From the NCBI GenBank assembly GCA_036852015.1, contig JAANDG010000017.1, positions 496,001 through 560,000 of the forward strand: a stretch of DNA of 64,000 nucleotides, read 5' to 3'. Numbering within the stretch: position 1 is the first letter of the stretch; every line of letters starts with the position of its first letter. A program made the position numbers and the translations under genes. The notes under the pieces were generated by a model, which was given only the letters and a program-made list of their open reading frames with translations, had not been told where the DNA came from and ran no database searches. Origin of the DNA: Pelodera strongyloides (lineage: Eukaryota > Nematoda > Chromadorea > Rhabditida > Rhabditidae). Of the stretch, positions 14,823-27,500 are shown piece after piece.

Positions 14823-14896
<74 letters not shown>

Positions 14897-15309
14897 AGTC
14901 GCCTAAACGCGAAAATCCAACAACTGACTTACCTTTCCCAACATCACGCCCTTCCATATCCTTTTGTTTCACGTCCATGTAAACGTCGTCAAATGTTTTC
15001 AGCTCATCCTTGATGAGACAATTCACAACATAACGATTTAATATAACATAACATGGAACATTCCGATGGCATGTGAAAGACCAGACAATGTTGAATGATC
15101 TGGTATTAAACAAATCACGGGGTTACCAGGGCTGATTGTGTATCAAATTATGGAACAACATTGCTAACCTCCAAGCGTCCAAGTCGTTTTTTGTCGTCTA
15201 TATGCTGCAATGCCTTCTGATATATGTAGTTCATCTTATCTGAGCGAAAATAAGGTGTAGCCGCAACCACACTCCAGGTGAGCAGCAAGAGAAACGCAGC
15301 GAGTCTCAT
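10683..15309 (-). CDS. LRPAP1: Receptor-associated protein (LRPAP1/RAP) homologue, 9 exons, 314 aa
   Basis: ER chaperone of LDL-receptor family proteins, which in animals binds nascent receptors and prevents early ligand binding. Minus-strand exons: 15309-15169, 15008-14933, 14580-14501, 12721-12586, 12123-12050, 11875-11822, 11618-11496, 11322-11224, 10844-10683. All introns are GT/AG and phases agree, giving 945 nt and 314 residues against about 357 for the human precursor. Seen: signal peptide (MRLAAFLLLLTWSVVAA, residues 1-17); a first helical domain starting SDKMNYIYQKAL; a second starting EDQRLQKLWLAAL; a third with KVKKLWAT and IIREELQHFDKQLKKLE; and the C-terminus EKIRHTEL. HTEL replaces the vertebrate HNEL and should act as the ER-retrieval signal. 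The repeated K/RLxxLW start of each domain and the coiled-coil-like spacing match the family. Intron 2 contains a 135-nt homopolymer tract and intron 3 a 583-bp foldback. Confidence 0.93.
13097..13679. repeat. Foldback/TIR element with AGCCCGTATTCTCGG ends (583 bp)
   Basis: Left end AGCCCGTATTCTCGGGC and right end GCCCGAGAATACGGGCT are inverted repeats. The interior is full of TTCCG/CGGAA words and the palindrome GGAACATGTTCC. Flanks read ..AATAAT and AATAT.., allowing a short AAT-like target duplication. It lies in intron 3 of the RAP homologue. No protein is recognised in the 121-codon open frame it contains. Confidence 0.75.
14761..14895. repeat. Homopolymer A tract, 135 nt (two C interruptions)
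   Basis: Nearly pure A on the plus strand, interrupted by C at about 14811 and 14822. On the sense strand of the RAP homologue it is a T tract in intron 2, about 38 nt past the donor. Length may be affected by sequencing. Confidence 0.95.
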
Positions 15310-15603
15310 TACCTAAATTTGAAATATAACCCAGGCGAAGGACGTAAATGATTATTAAAGAAACCAAAATAAACTAGGTAGCAACAACAAAAGAACAAAA
15401 TACCAAACAAACAACAAAACAAGCTAAGCGAAGCAAAACTTCGATTTCGACGTTGCGCGGGTTTGAAGAAGGCGGAGTCAAAGACGCGCGCGTTCACTGC
15501 CGTTGTTCAATCGCCAAATGGTGATTTCACACGCAGTTTACTGTCTCCTCTGCGTGTCTGCTAGGCCTCTGGGTAGATAGGGGAGAACTCTTTCAAAGCG
15601 GGA

Positions 15604-15679
15604 GGCGGCACCCATAGCGCAGTCGGTATGTCGGTCCCCTACAAAGCTTAGGCACAAGGGTTCGACTGCGGGTGCCGTC
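15604..15679 (+). repeat. Degenerate tRNA-like sequence (pol III box A/B)
   Basis: Box A-like TAGCGCAGTCGG (15615-15626) and box B-like GGTTCGACTGC lie about 33 nt apart. GGCACCC can pair with GGGTGCC. The T-arm does not pair and the anticodon loop lacks the usual U33, so a functional tRNA is unlikely; a tRNA pseudogene or the head of a tRNA-derived SINE fits better. It lies about 120 bp upstream of the viral-like protease frame. Confidence 0.4.
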
Positions 15680-15797
15680 TAAAGTTTTTGCCATATTTGT
15701 TTTACTTGAAGTTTTCACAATAGCACATAGCCAAGAAATTGAAAATAAAAGAGTTGTTAACATTTTACACGAGTTTTGAAGTTTTGTTTATTATTAA

Positions 15798-16223
15798 ATG
15801 ACTACTTTTAGTCTCCGAAAAGACCTGAAGCCATTAACAAATTTAGATAGCCTAGAATTAGTAGACACATTAGGAATCAAGAATTTCCGAGGAATCTTTA
15901 TGAGAGACACTTTGCCAACACAAGGAATTAAAGAAAGAGAAGTAGGCATAGTAAATTTAGATTCTTTAGATGGTCAAGGTACTCATTGGGTATTTTACTC
16001 CAAGAATAATAAGAAGATTTACTATTTTGATTCCTTCGGTTTAGATCCACCTCTAGAACTTCAAAAATATTTAAAAGGTGAAGCTAAAAAATCATCAGTT
16101 GAATTCTCAACTTTTCAAGTTCAGGAATTCGATACACATCATTGTGGTTATTACTGTTTACTACTTCTAAAGTTACTGGAATATTTCACATTTACACATT
16201 CAATTCTTTCTCTTCTTCACTAA
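15798..16223 (+). CDS. Adenain-like cysteine protease of a Polinton/adintovirus-type element
   Basis: An uninterrupted 141-codon frame, the only long single-exon frame here with a clear family pattern. It resembles the C48/C5 (Ulp1/adenain) cysteine proteases that Polintons (Mavericks) and adintoviruses use to process capsid proteins. Catalytic pattern visible: His63 in GTHWVFY, Asp78 in YYFDSFG, Gln109 in FQVQEF, and Cys116 in THHCGYYC. The spacing of His, acidic residue, Gln and Cys fits. Start ATG at 15798 follows a T/A-rich leader. Its 3' end faces the polymerase-like tail 30 bp away. All expected active-site residues are present, so if this is a fossil it is young or under selection. No capsid, integrase or ATPase gene is seen nearby. 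Confidence 0.8.
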   Translation: MTTFSLRKDLKPLTNLDSLELVDTLGIKNFRGIFMRDTLPTQGIKEREVGIVNLDSLDGQGTHWVFYSKNNKKIYYFDSFGLDPPLELQKYLKGEAKKSSVEFSTFQVQEFDTHHCGYYCLLLLKLLEYFTFTHSILSLLH

Positions 16224-16253
16224 CGTGAATGCTTGCAGATTCCTTAGGATCTC

Positions 16254-16664
16254 CTATGTACGGGGATTAAATCCATAGGCATTTGTATCATATGAATTAG
16301 GAATGATAATTCGTTTGAAATATAGTAATTTTGCTGCAGTATATTCATTGTCAAACACATCTTTCTCCTGTTCTTGAGTATATAGCTGTTGTTTGATACT
16401 TCGAATACAATATTGTTCCTTTCTAACAATAGTTTTATTGGATAGACTTTTTCTAAAATCTTCAACATTCAATGATTTTACAACATTTTTCTTTATTCCT
16501 TTATTTTTTTTAGATTCTTCTCCAGGTTTGGGTACCTTTGAAAGTTTAGGATTTTCTTTTTCTTCCTGAATTCTTTTTTTGTAATAATCTTTTAAGCTTT
16601 CACGTGTTTCTTCAGCAATTTTATATGCATATTGTTTGGGTTTCAAGGCTACAAGTTCTTCCAT
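16254..16664 (-). pseudogene. C-terminal tail of a Polinton-type DNA polymerase B (fragment)
   Basis: A 136-codon minus-strand frame, convergent with the protease frame. It is Lys/Glu-rich and contains LKPKQYAYKIAEE, KNKGIKKNVVKSL, EDFRKSL, an IRS..QQLYTQEQEK stretch and a final YGFNPRT. This ordered pattern resembles the C-terminal region after the thumb in protein-primed family B DNA polymerases of Polintons and related elements. Exonuclease and palm motifs are absent because the frame starts just before this tail, and nothing polymerase-like is seen upstream (16.67-17.1 kb). I call it a truncated polymerase gene; a standalone protein is the alternative. Confidence 0.6.
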
Positions 16665-16871
16665 TATTAAACCACGCAGTTTACAAAATCATACATTCAG
16701 CTAACTAACCCATAAATGTAGTTCGCGCATAATTTAATTTACAGCACTAATAAGGGATGTAGTATTCACTCATACTGTTGAGTCCGGGTTTTCGCAATAG
16801 TAGGGTATCCTCGCGGTAGTTCCCGTAACAAAATAATATATACTAGGTAGCGGATTGGAAAGCCATCACTA

Positions 16872-16970
16872 GTCCGTTTTCTCGGGCCCGCGGAAATCTA
16901 TTTTCGCAGCGGAAGATTCCGACGGATATTTCTCGGAACATGTTCCCATTTTTGTCCGAGAATACGGGCT
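16872..16970. repeat. Short AGCCCGTATTCTCGG-family foldback (99 bp)
   Basis: Its right end, GTCCGAGAATACGGGCT preceded by GGAACATGTTCCC, matches the inverted left end of the 13097-13679 element. Its left end TTTTCTCGGGCCCGCGG makes it a miniature foldback itself. Confidence 0.6.
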
Positions 16971-17146
16971 ATTGTCGGCTATAGAAGGGTAGGTATTAGT
17001 GGAGTACGAACAAATTACTAAATCTTTAAACATCTACTATTTGTTTAGCCGTAGGCGAAAAAAAAAAAAGTGACTGCTAACACTGATTCTTGCTTCCTTT
17101 GCAATCATATGGAACGTAAATTTTACTATAAAAGAGCGACTTCAGC

Positions 17147-17597
17147 TTAAAGGGACGGGCCCATCAAAATAAACCCATATTTTGCATGTTTTTATAATTT
17201 GTATAAAGGGGGTTTATTATAATATATGTACACTAAATTTCGGCTAGAGTTTATCCCGCTGAAATTTTTCGGTGTCGATAAACTCAAAAATATACCGTAG
17301 AAGACCAACAATTGCACCCTTATTTCCTTCCCGCGTGTCCCGGGGGAATGTGGCAATATGGACAGATAGTCTCCCGGGTCCCAATCAGAGCGAGGTATCC
17401 TCGGGAGACGCGGTAAGGAAATAAGGGTGCAATTGTTGGTCTTCTACGGTATACTTTTGAGTTTATCGACAGCGAAAAATTTCAGCGGGATAAAGTCTAG
17501 CCGTAACTTAGTGTACATATATTATAATAAACCCCCTTTATACAAATTATAAAAACATGCAAAATATAGTTTTATTTTGATGGGCCCGTCCCTTTAA
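17147..17597. repeat. TTAA foldback element, family D copy 1 (451 bp)
   Basis: Left arm TTAAAGGGACGGGCCCATC and right arm GATGGGCCCGTCCCTTTAA. Pairing continues for about 180 bp each side (for example CTTCTACGGTAT against its complement), leaving a GC-rich loop with CTCCCGGG words near 17340-17410. A transcript would form a long hairpin. Confidence 0.92.
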
Positions 17598-17830
17598 AGG
17601 GGAATAAACGCTATCGACCTACAAGAACACAGCCTGCTTGTAACTATAAGATTTATTTTATTACTAGCAGTCATTTCCTTGCTCTTTGTTTCGAAAAAAA
17701 ACAGTGCCTGCTGTTTACAATAATGACCCTAGAACGTGCATGATGTTCTCTAGGTAATTACGCGATATATCCTGCAGAAGATATTAAACTCCAAATTTTC
17801 ACGACCCTTATTTATTGCTACACTTCTATT

Positions 17831-18088
17831 GGGGTTTGCAAGTATGCCAAAAACCGCGAGTTTTCCTTGCAAGTATCAATTCGCAAAATCGTGTGCTTTT
17901 TACACAACTTTACCGTAACTTTGACACATCCGCACTATAGAAAATCCGCCATCAAAGACATTTTTTGTTGAACAATTGGTCCCGTGGCGATCGGTCGTAA
18001 AAACTGCCTGTAGATATGCTCGTGTAGTGCCAAGATACGGTAAATTTTTCGATACTTGCAAGGAAAATCGGGCATACTTGCAAACCCA
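17831..18088. repeat. Foldback element with GGGTTTGCAAGTATGCC ends
   Basis: Left arm GGGGTTTGCAAGTATGCC followed by TTTTCCTTGCAAGTATC; right arm GATACTTGCAAGGAAAA and GGCATACTTGCAAACCC. No TTAA at the ends. It lies just upstream of the EHBP1 homologue. Confidence 0.82.
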
Positions 18089-18515
18089 TAATTAGGACCG
18101 TTTTCGACATTTGTATTACTGCGTAGTCTTCATCACACAATTTGGGAGAAGTCTTAGTTTTGCATGCAAAGAAACCTAATCTTACCACTCTCCACAAATT
18201 ACATACTCTCTTCTAATCGCTATGGGACTGAACCGAATTTAAAATTTGCAGCACATTTGCACATACATCTTTGGAACCACGATGGTTTGATGGTGCTTCT
18301 TCGCTTTGAAAAATTGATTGTTTACACAAATATCGACAATTTACCTCTATTTACACAAATATCGACAAAGTATCTCATTTTTCTGTTTCGGTGTAACTCC
18401 GATGTTACTATAAGTTTGTTAATTGCTTTGCTGTATGAAAATTTAGTTCAGGCAGGAATTTCGCGGCAATTCACATTGTCCTTTGTGGATTTGGGTAACT
18501 ATCGCTCTCGTGGAG

Positions 18516-21500
18516 ATGTCGTCGATTATTAGACGCATACAAAGATCTCACAAGAAAGCTGCTAAGTACAAGTTTACCGCCGCTCTTCAGGTCAGTTTGT
18601 GTCGCTCGGAGATTCCTTAATTTCTTACATGTATATGTTCTTCTAAGTCTTCTATTGATAATTTTAGCCAAGATTACTCTATTTTCCATAATGGCATAAT
18701 GTTTTCTAGGAGTTGCGACTTGTCGGTACTGAAAAATGGCACCCAGAGCGAGTCACTGTGTCGTTTATGCATAGGTTTGTTTGTACCTTTGTATTAAGAA
18801 TGTCTAGTCTCTGTAAGCTTTGCATTTTCTTTACTGGGCCAGCGTTTTATGTTCTTTTGTTGCCATCTATGTTCATCAGCTACGTTCCATTGTCATATGA
18901 AGGAATTCCCTGTCTTTTTTTCTTGAAGAACAAGGACTTCCTGTGAAATGCGATTTTATAATATACCATATAAAACTATGGGGACATGGAATCTTGTCTT
19001 GGAACTTCCGGTTTATGTTTTTGTTGTTTCATGATTTGGTTTTGGTGGGTGCTCTTTGGCTGTCAGTTGTTCATCTCGAGCTTCTTGGCCACATGTGTTC
19101 TTTCCCACGGACATATGATTCATTTGACTTTATCGGAGGGAATGGAGAAGCAGGGATTCCTGTGATATTCGATTTAAATTAATAATATTTGCGCGGAAAG
19201 CGTTCTTACTTACTATGGAAAAACATGGATAGTTTTTGTGCTATTTCGAATATCAAATCTCGTGCATATAGAGAGGATCTATTTAGCCCGGTGACGGAGA
19301 AATTTCATAATAGGATGCATTACCTAGAGTAAAGAGATGTTCTGTGCGAATTTTTTACTATGGCTAGAAACAATTCTAATAACACCAAATGTTTATTGAC
19401 ACGGCGTATTATTATTAATTATTATTATTATTGATAATGATTATTATTGACATACATTCAGGCGCCGCCGAGTCACATCAAATGATCGTGCTTGGGAGCA
19501 ATCCTTCTCCCATCCGGAGCAGTCGGTGATTGTATGGCCCGAACAAACTCCAGAACTTCTTCACATTCTCACCACACTTTATAAAGGTGCCAGCGATGAT
19601 ACATATGATGATAAGGTGCGTTTTTTGTTCACTCATGATTTAATGTGTCTTACTGACTGTCGTTTCCTTTTTTGCCATGCCTCAGGCAATTGATTGACCG
19701 AATAATAATGAGTAGAGTTACTGTATTTTTCATTTTCAACGAGTTGGCTGTTGGCTTGCTTGACGGCTTGGATTTAATATATTTAGTTTTGCTGCTTCTG
19801 AAAGGTTAAACGTTTTTAAAGGACTTTTAGCTGCATTGTTTACTTCAAGCATGTGATTTTATTGTAGTAAATTTTACATTATTTATATTTGACCTCTGCG
19901 AAAAAAACGTTACTCCGGATTCCACGTGCTTATATATGTGATGTTTTTTTTATTGTTTTATATTCTATAGGAATGGACGATTGTCGTTGATGAAATTGGT
20001 GCGAAGGGCAAGAAGAAGGCGATTGCTGCAGTTCCTCTAAACATGAGACTTTTCATTCACGAATTACCAGATCAAAAGTCTCAACTTAAGGTGGGCTTTT
20101 TTATTCTCCTATTTTGCAGTATTTAAAGCGAAATACCGGCCGGTTTTTGAAACGCATCGTGGACAACTGAACTCTTACGTATTTATGCTAATTTACTTGA
20201 TTTTTTATTCCAATTTACGTTCATTTGCATACGCTTTACGCTGCATAGGCATGCTGGTGTACTCGATGTGTGTCAAAAACCGACCGGTATTTCGCTTTAA
20301 CACACCCGCGGCGGACCTTTTGTCGCATCGTGTGGTATTATTAATTATTGCTCCGTTATCACAATCCCATCAATGGACCAATTAAAAAATCAATCTACAC
20401 AGTGCGGAGTTATGTGTACCTAAAATTTAGTTGAAAATGCGTTCGTTGGTCCCGTCGCTGCAAATGTGCTCAATTGTGTTGGTTTTGTCAAGTCAACTGC
20501 TTCGCGAAGGATTGTGAGTTTGCCTCTACCGCTACCTCCAATGTTTATTTTGTTGTTGTTTGCTTCTAAGTTGAGATGGACATTTTCATGAAATTTCCGG
20601 AAAAGAAACTGGAAAAAAGTGGTTTTAGGTGAACACCACAACAAAATACATGAAAAAGTTTCCGGAAATTGCGGTGTACCGTAGTTGAAACTGCAATTCG
20701 ATCGATCAAGTTTATGTTTATTATGGCACTTCGTCAATTTCCTTTTTTTCCGGTGCCTAATCTAACTAAAACCACATTTCATCAATTCCTTTCACTTTCT
20801 GTTTATTTGTTGCCATCCCGTATTGACTTCAATGACGGAACAGCTTACGTAAATTTAAGCGTTGAAACATTCCGAGTTTCGTGAAACATATCAATGCATC
20901 AGTATTATTATACGCAGATCTATGTGTCTGTCTATTCCTGTAGGCTGTAGGGCACATGGGAACTGGGAATACTTGGCCCAATTTACGGTTCACAAATCAC
21001 TGGTCATTCCGCTTTAATCAGTTTTGATTTTTCTAGCCGTGATGACATGTCACAAGCATCGTCTGTTTCTGCTGTAAAGGGACAAGAAGTTAGCGATGTT
21101 GCGAATTTAGAAGATTTGAGGGACGACATCAAAGAAACTGGTTAGTGGAGTTGTATTATCAGTATTTGATTAATTGAGATTGTACAAAAAGAAGCTCAAG
21201 GGGAACCTTTGGTTGGACGGGGGGCCGGGCTATAAAACGAAACAATGTTAAAGCAATATCAAGTTTGAACGAAAGTTCTTCTCATTTTTCTTTTATATAG
21301 AGAGAGTTTCTGGTAATAATTACTGGTTCGATCTCGCAACCGCTATTTTGACTTTGAATTTTTGTTTATATTGTTTCATTTGTTTGTGACTGTTTATTTG
21401 TTCTTGTTTTTTTTTCCATGCTGCCATTGGGTTGATAAGTTAATTAGTTGAGAACTGACGAAGCTCCATAATTTTTTGCTCCTTTTTTATTGATGATCAT

Positions 21501-24500
21501 GTAACTGCAGCATTTTCGTGTAGCGTTTCAATTGTGCGTAAGAAGGTCACATTCCTAGCGTTCCTTTTCCTAATTTCTAGTTGTCTCTTGGCAGCGATCA
21601 TTCACCAACAACCTGTTGTTTTTCACCCTCCAACAACCCCACATTTATCACCCGCCCTGAAAAGGGGTTATATCGGGAAGGAATATACTAGGACTGGGGG
21701 CTCTAAGTGGTTTTTGGTAGGCTTAATGCTTAAAGGCGCTGTTTTGTGGTTTTTTTTCTGAGTTTGGGCTTTGGGCGTGTTATGGAGACTTGACAAGTGA
21801 TAGAAAAACGTGTGTTTTTGGCTACGAGCTACGAGTTGACGGAAACGGAATTGCTAACATTAGCGTGTTTCGTTTCGTTAGTTAGTTATACATGTGACAC
21901 GTTGATGATATATAAGATTTGCTCAGTGCTCCCAAAGTGTATTCAATGTGTGACTGTGACTGACACTTGCGTATTGCAACTATCTATGTGGATCTCCCAA
22001 AGTGTATTCAATGTGTGACTGTGACTGACACTTGTGTATTGCAACTATCTATGTGGATCTGTGAAGTTCTTTCCGTGCGGATTTATCCCTTTGAAGTTTG
22101 CAATCCACATCCAGCCATTTACTGTGACGTATTAAACGTTTATTGCCATTCAACTCAATGGCGGCTTTTCAGAAATTTCCTATTCTGCCGAAAGCGGAAA
22201 AGAGAAAAGTTGTTTGCCCTCGTCCACCTAATTTCCTTCTTCCTTTCATTATTGGGAAGGGAGTGAAAGTTAGAGAGAGAGAGAGTAAAGGAGAAGAGAG
22301 AGTAAAGGAGAAGAGGGAGAGAGAGAGAGAGTAAAGGAGAAGAGGGAGAGAGAGAGAGGGAGGGATCAGTTGATGATTCTCTTTCTAGCTCTCACTAAAT
22401 TTAATCAGACCTTACATAGAAGCACGCTGTCAAGAATAGGGATGTGCGATATGTGATATTGGAAATGGAAAGGAAATGACTGGGGACTGGGATTAACCTG
22501 CACTATATCAATTTTGTAAATGTTCTACATTTCTTTGGGATTTGCGTTATCCAAAATTCAAAATATATAGATATTTCTTTGTCGTACTAGGACTAGGGTT
22601 CTCTGTCGTAACGACTTGCTGTTTTTTTGTTTTGCACCGTGCTGCTTAATCTGTTTCTTTCTTTCTCTAACTCGCCATCTGTTCCCTTCTCCCTCCACCA
22701 TGTCCCACTTCCTCTCTCCCTCCGTTTCGCTCTCTCTGTCTCTCTCTCTCCCCCTCTTCCTCTCTCCCTCCGTTTTTCTCTCTGTGTCTCTCTACTATGA
22801 GTGACGGCTGTTCATTCAAAAAGAAAACAATGAATATTCCATATATAGCCGCCTTGGGATTATAAGAGTTATGGAAGTCGAAAGAGAGGGGGTTTCTCTA
22901 TCTCGTTTAATACCTTATAAGGGACTATAGTACGGGACAGCATTATTATTATTAACGCCATTTGTGTTACATGTGAATAAGACACGATGCGAAAGTTACG
23001 TGAAAGTGTGGTATAATACATGAGAATATTTTTTTGTCACAAACAACAATACCGCTTTAAGCATCATTTTCATTTCAGACGATGGCAAAAAGGCACTGGC
23101 ACAGATCTCACACGATATCCAGCTTCTTGGCGATGTGAATAGCAGTGACCTGTTTGGAAAGCAGCAGAAAGCACTGAAAGCAGTGGGTTCGGCTGAGGGA
23201 TATGGCCCACGTCCAACAACGTTGATTGGAGCCACCGCTAATAGGGATCAACCATTGTCTAAGAGAAGTAAGTTCCTTCCACACTTAAAGCGGTATGACA
23301 TCCGGTTTTTGTAATGTATGTTGCTACATGCAAATAAGTAGATTCAGTAGATGTAATATTTGCACTATTTGTATACCAACACCAACATACTTTATAAAAA
23401 CCGCCGTTAAATCGCTTTAACTTCGGTGGTAAGGTCGATTTCCACTCGTTCAATTCTCAACAGCCCATTTTGTCTTTCATACATTGTATGAAATTTGGCT
23501 CACACCAGGACGTAGGGAGCATAGATTTACTTCTTATTAATTGATTATTTGCAGTCATTTTTGCATGCGCGCATGTTCAACAACATCAACGTGTGATATT
23601 TTGGAGTGTTTCACCGTTAGCTTAATTGTTCATCGGTGGTATTGAGAGAGTTATGGTACCGCTTCTTTAAGTTTGTGTGGCATGGAATTTTTGTTATTGT
23701 TTATTTAAGATGGAACTGTTTCTCCCACTTCTTCGTCGTCGATGCGTCCGCCCTGGAGAGATTCCGGAAGATCGTCGACCACGACACCGGATCCGCTGAA
23801 ATACGTTGATCGGACGTCGACCGAGCAACATTATGAGGTTTGTAAATTGTAGTTTAGTGTTTGTAGTTCGTAGTTTAGTCCTTAGCTTATTGTTAGTCCT
23901 ATGGGTAATACGACCTCAGTAATAAAAGAAGAAGGTGACAGTGTTGCATTAGTGCTGAGGGGAGGAAGAAATTTAGGGAGAGGGAGCGGGTTTCTAACCC
24001 ATTTTAAACCTTTTTTGTTCCCCACTTAAACTTGTTTTTTTTTTGTTCACTTGCTTTTGTCATTTTAGAAGCCTATCGATTCAGTTGATGCATCGCCTAA
24101 GTTTAGTTTTATTTATTGTTTGCCTCAACTGCACGGTTGATTTAAAGGCTGAAACTTGCACGCTTTCTGATTGTGTTTTGTTTCCCCTCACAGTACCACT
24201 GTTGTTTTGTTATGAAGTGCGAGTCTTACATTTATTGAACCGATTGAAGTGCGTCGCAAGCCCAACAGACTCTCCATACCTTTCTTTCCAGTGTTGCCTG
24301 GTCCTAAGTTTCACCAGAGGCCATATTCACCACTCCGATTTCCTCGGGGAAATAGTCCCTGGGGACAGAAAATAGCATTCTAATGTGAGAGACGCCGAGA
24401 AAAAGACAGGGAATTGCCCATGGGGAATTGAGTGGTGAATATGGCCTCAGGGAATTGAATGTGATATATTAAAATGCAGTTGTCCGTACGCTTCAAAGAC

Positions 24501-27500
24501 ATGTGCTTCAACGCTTTAAGCAAGGTGTTGCTTCGAGCCGAGCCATCGACAGCCACATAGCATGTTTTCTTCAGCGATTGTCCACTGCTGCTTCAAATTG
24601 CTGCCCCATTTTCCGCTCCTCCTCGCTTAACCCTTTGCTTGCACTGTTTTAGTATGTTGTGCAACAGCTGCACGATTTCGGAGGACCCGAGAACGACCTC
24701 TTATTGTCTTTGTTGAAACGGAGTGAAAAAATTATTGACCGCCTACATAGGGCCGTGGAGGTTTGTGCTCTCTATCCTGGGTTCCGCTGATTGTGTTGAG
24801 TGAATGTTTGGTTTAAGTAGTTTATAGTCACTGTTTTGTTTTGCTGAGTTTTGGTTGCATTTATTGTTTGTGTGGATGTGTTTGCACATTAAAGCGGTAT
24901 GGCAGGGTGTTTGTGAAGCGTGTGTTGGACAACAGCATTCGCATTTCCTTCTTATTATATGAAATAGCTGTGACCGCAGTTTGTAAAACATGGGTGGCAG
25001 TTTTCCAGTTTATACATTTCACAACCCTCCTGATATACCGTTTTGGTGATTTCTGTGTTGCTTTGGTTCTTGACTATTCTTGGTTGTTGCAAGGCTAATT
25101 TCTTTGTGCGTGTGTACTGTGTATGCTGTGAGTACTTGGGTGATAATTTGTTCACTCGACTTCGTAAATGCATGTTTCATGACCAACCTATATGTTTGTC
25201 CTGTCCACCGACTTTTGTTTGTATTTTCATAGTATCGTATAGTTACACATGAAGGGTAATTGTCAGTGTCAAAGTTTCCTGCTCATAGTATGGGATGGTA
25301 CGTGGTGCTGGGATTTTCCTTGTGTGTTATCCTCTTATGCATATTCTGGTTGTCGTTCAAATTGACAAACTTTAGGTTGATGAAAATTCGCGTCCAGTGG
25401 CCGTACATTCCCCGCCGAAGCGTTTGTCCCTGGAGAGGAGAACGCCCAAGTAAGTTCTTTCTTTTGTTTTGGAATTTTTGGGTTGCTTTATAGTGATATA
25501 TCTAATATATTCTTGAGCAAATCAGTGCAAGCAATGTATATGTTTCAACGGATCTTTACTATCGAGATGCAGCGTCCTTCGAATTTCGAAAGACATGTGA
25601 ATGAATTTGTTGTATAATTTTAGTTTTTTTTAGTGAATTTGTTTGCAATGCATGACCATTACCATCGCCATAGTTTGCTTAAGAAAGGACGCCCTTGATG
25701 ATAAGTATAAACGTTCGAAATTATTTAGACCGCACGCTTCACGGGCCCCAACCGACTCACTGCCACCGGAGAAAATCGAGGGAGAAGAACTGTTGGCTTG
25801 GTGTCAAAGAGTCACCAAGAAATATCACGGGGTGAAAGTTCAAGATTTTAGGTGAGTTTTGTCAATCATTACCATTATTTTGCTTAATAGTGGATGGTGC
25901 GGATCTTGTATTTTGGTACTGTAGTTCTGCCATAGATAGCAAGTTGTATGTTCCAGCAAATCATGGCGTTCGGGTCTCGCTCTGTGTGCCATCGTGCACG
26001 CATACCGTCCGGATTTGGCCGGAGATTTTAATGACTTGGATTTCTCGGAACGATTGCCTGGATGGAAGAGTAATGTGAAAAAGGTGCGTGCTATTTACAG
26101 TGTCTATGATTTCCAGTTTTCTTTGGCAGTTTAATTGGAATTGGTTAGATTTTGAAATTAGTTGAATTGGAATCATACTGACTTAGCTATTGAACGGTTT
26201 CTCTTATTCTCGTCCCGGTCCGGACAGGGTTATATCCGTAGCTCCCGAGGAATGTGTCTTGGAATGTCTAAAAACTAGGTTATTGATCTGTTTAGTTGAA
26301 TATGTAAATCAATAACTGTCGTTGTTCAGGTTCTCGCTACCGCCGCAGCGATGGGTTTATCAGATGTGCCAGATGAATACGACTTTCTAACGCCAGACAG
26401 TAGCAAGATTAAACTACTGCTTCAGAAGCTTAGGTATGGTTGTGATTATTGGCATAGATGCCCCTTTCCCGATATTGCTTTGAATTCTTTGTACATTTTG
26501 TTTGGATGGGTTGTACATGACAGTCTTGTGTGCCGTTCCCCATGTAAGCGCGTTGCTTCGTGAGCTATGTGTATTTTTTGATGTATGGCTATTCTAGGCG
26601 TATCTTCGAAGGGGCCCTAGATCAACCGACACCCACCGCAGGATCCGACCATCGTATCTCTCTAATGTACTCGATCTCGGAGTCGGAGCAGAAGGTAAGA
26701 CGTTGAGCATGAATTGGTGTATTATCTTAGAAGAGGCCTGTTTCCTGTTTTAAAGAGATGCCATCAATTTTAACACTGCTGAATAATTTAACACTTCGGC
26801 GGATAGTTTGTTAATATTCATTCTCTTCGAGACGTAGTAAAATTATTCGTATTTTATGTGTTTTTTTTCTTCAGGTGATCGAGGAGATGCAGAGAATGCG
26901 TGAGAAACGGGCGACAGATGAAGCTGTGGACTATAGGGATATTACGGTAGAAATTTCTTTAGTTGCATATTACGGTAAAAAATTTCTTTAGTTTTTTTAG
27001 GGTATCACGGTAGAAATTCATATTTTTGGAATTTCCAATCCTGCGCCTGCGCTTCTTATCTTTTCAATCAGAAGAAAATCAATAACCATTACTGTGTAAC
27101 TTTCCATGAATGAATTTTATTTGGGCTTGATAGTTTGAAATCCTTGTTGTTACTTTCTCATTAACTCAGATTGGAGTGTTAATGGTGGGCGAACCAAGCA
27201 GTTTGTCCTCATAGATGTTCTGAAACATGTAAAGTTGTTTGTTGTAGCATGGTGATGTTCATGGTGATTCGGGAATTTCGAGCAAGTACGAATCACAAGT
27301 AGCCGGCACTTCTTCACAGAGTTAGTTTAGTGTTTTGGTTTTGGATTTGAGTAGAACTCCCGATGGCTCTCAGTAACCTGCTGAACGTTTTTTTTGTCTC
27401 TCGATATGTTGCGGAAAGTTCGATATGCACTCAGCGTTGTTATGAGCGTAATCTTATTTAATGTTGTTTCCTGGATGTCTAGGCTCGTGGGTAAGTTCAT

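Noticed and set aside
14707..15113. Long Lys and Phe homopolymer frames on the two strands
   Set aside because: They are translations of the A135 tract and have no independent support.
21534..21761. 75-codon plus-strand frame with a signal-peptide-like start
   Set aside because: Inside intron 6 of the EHBP1 homologue, single frame, no splice or family support.
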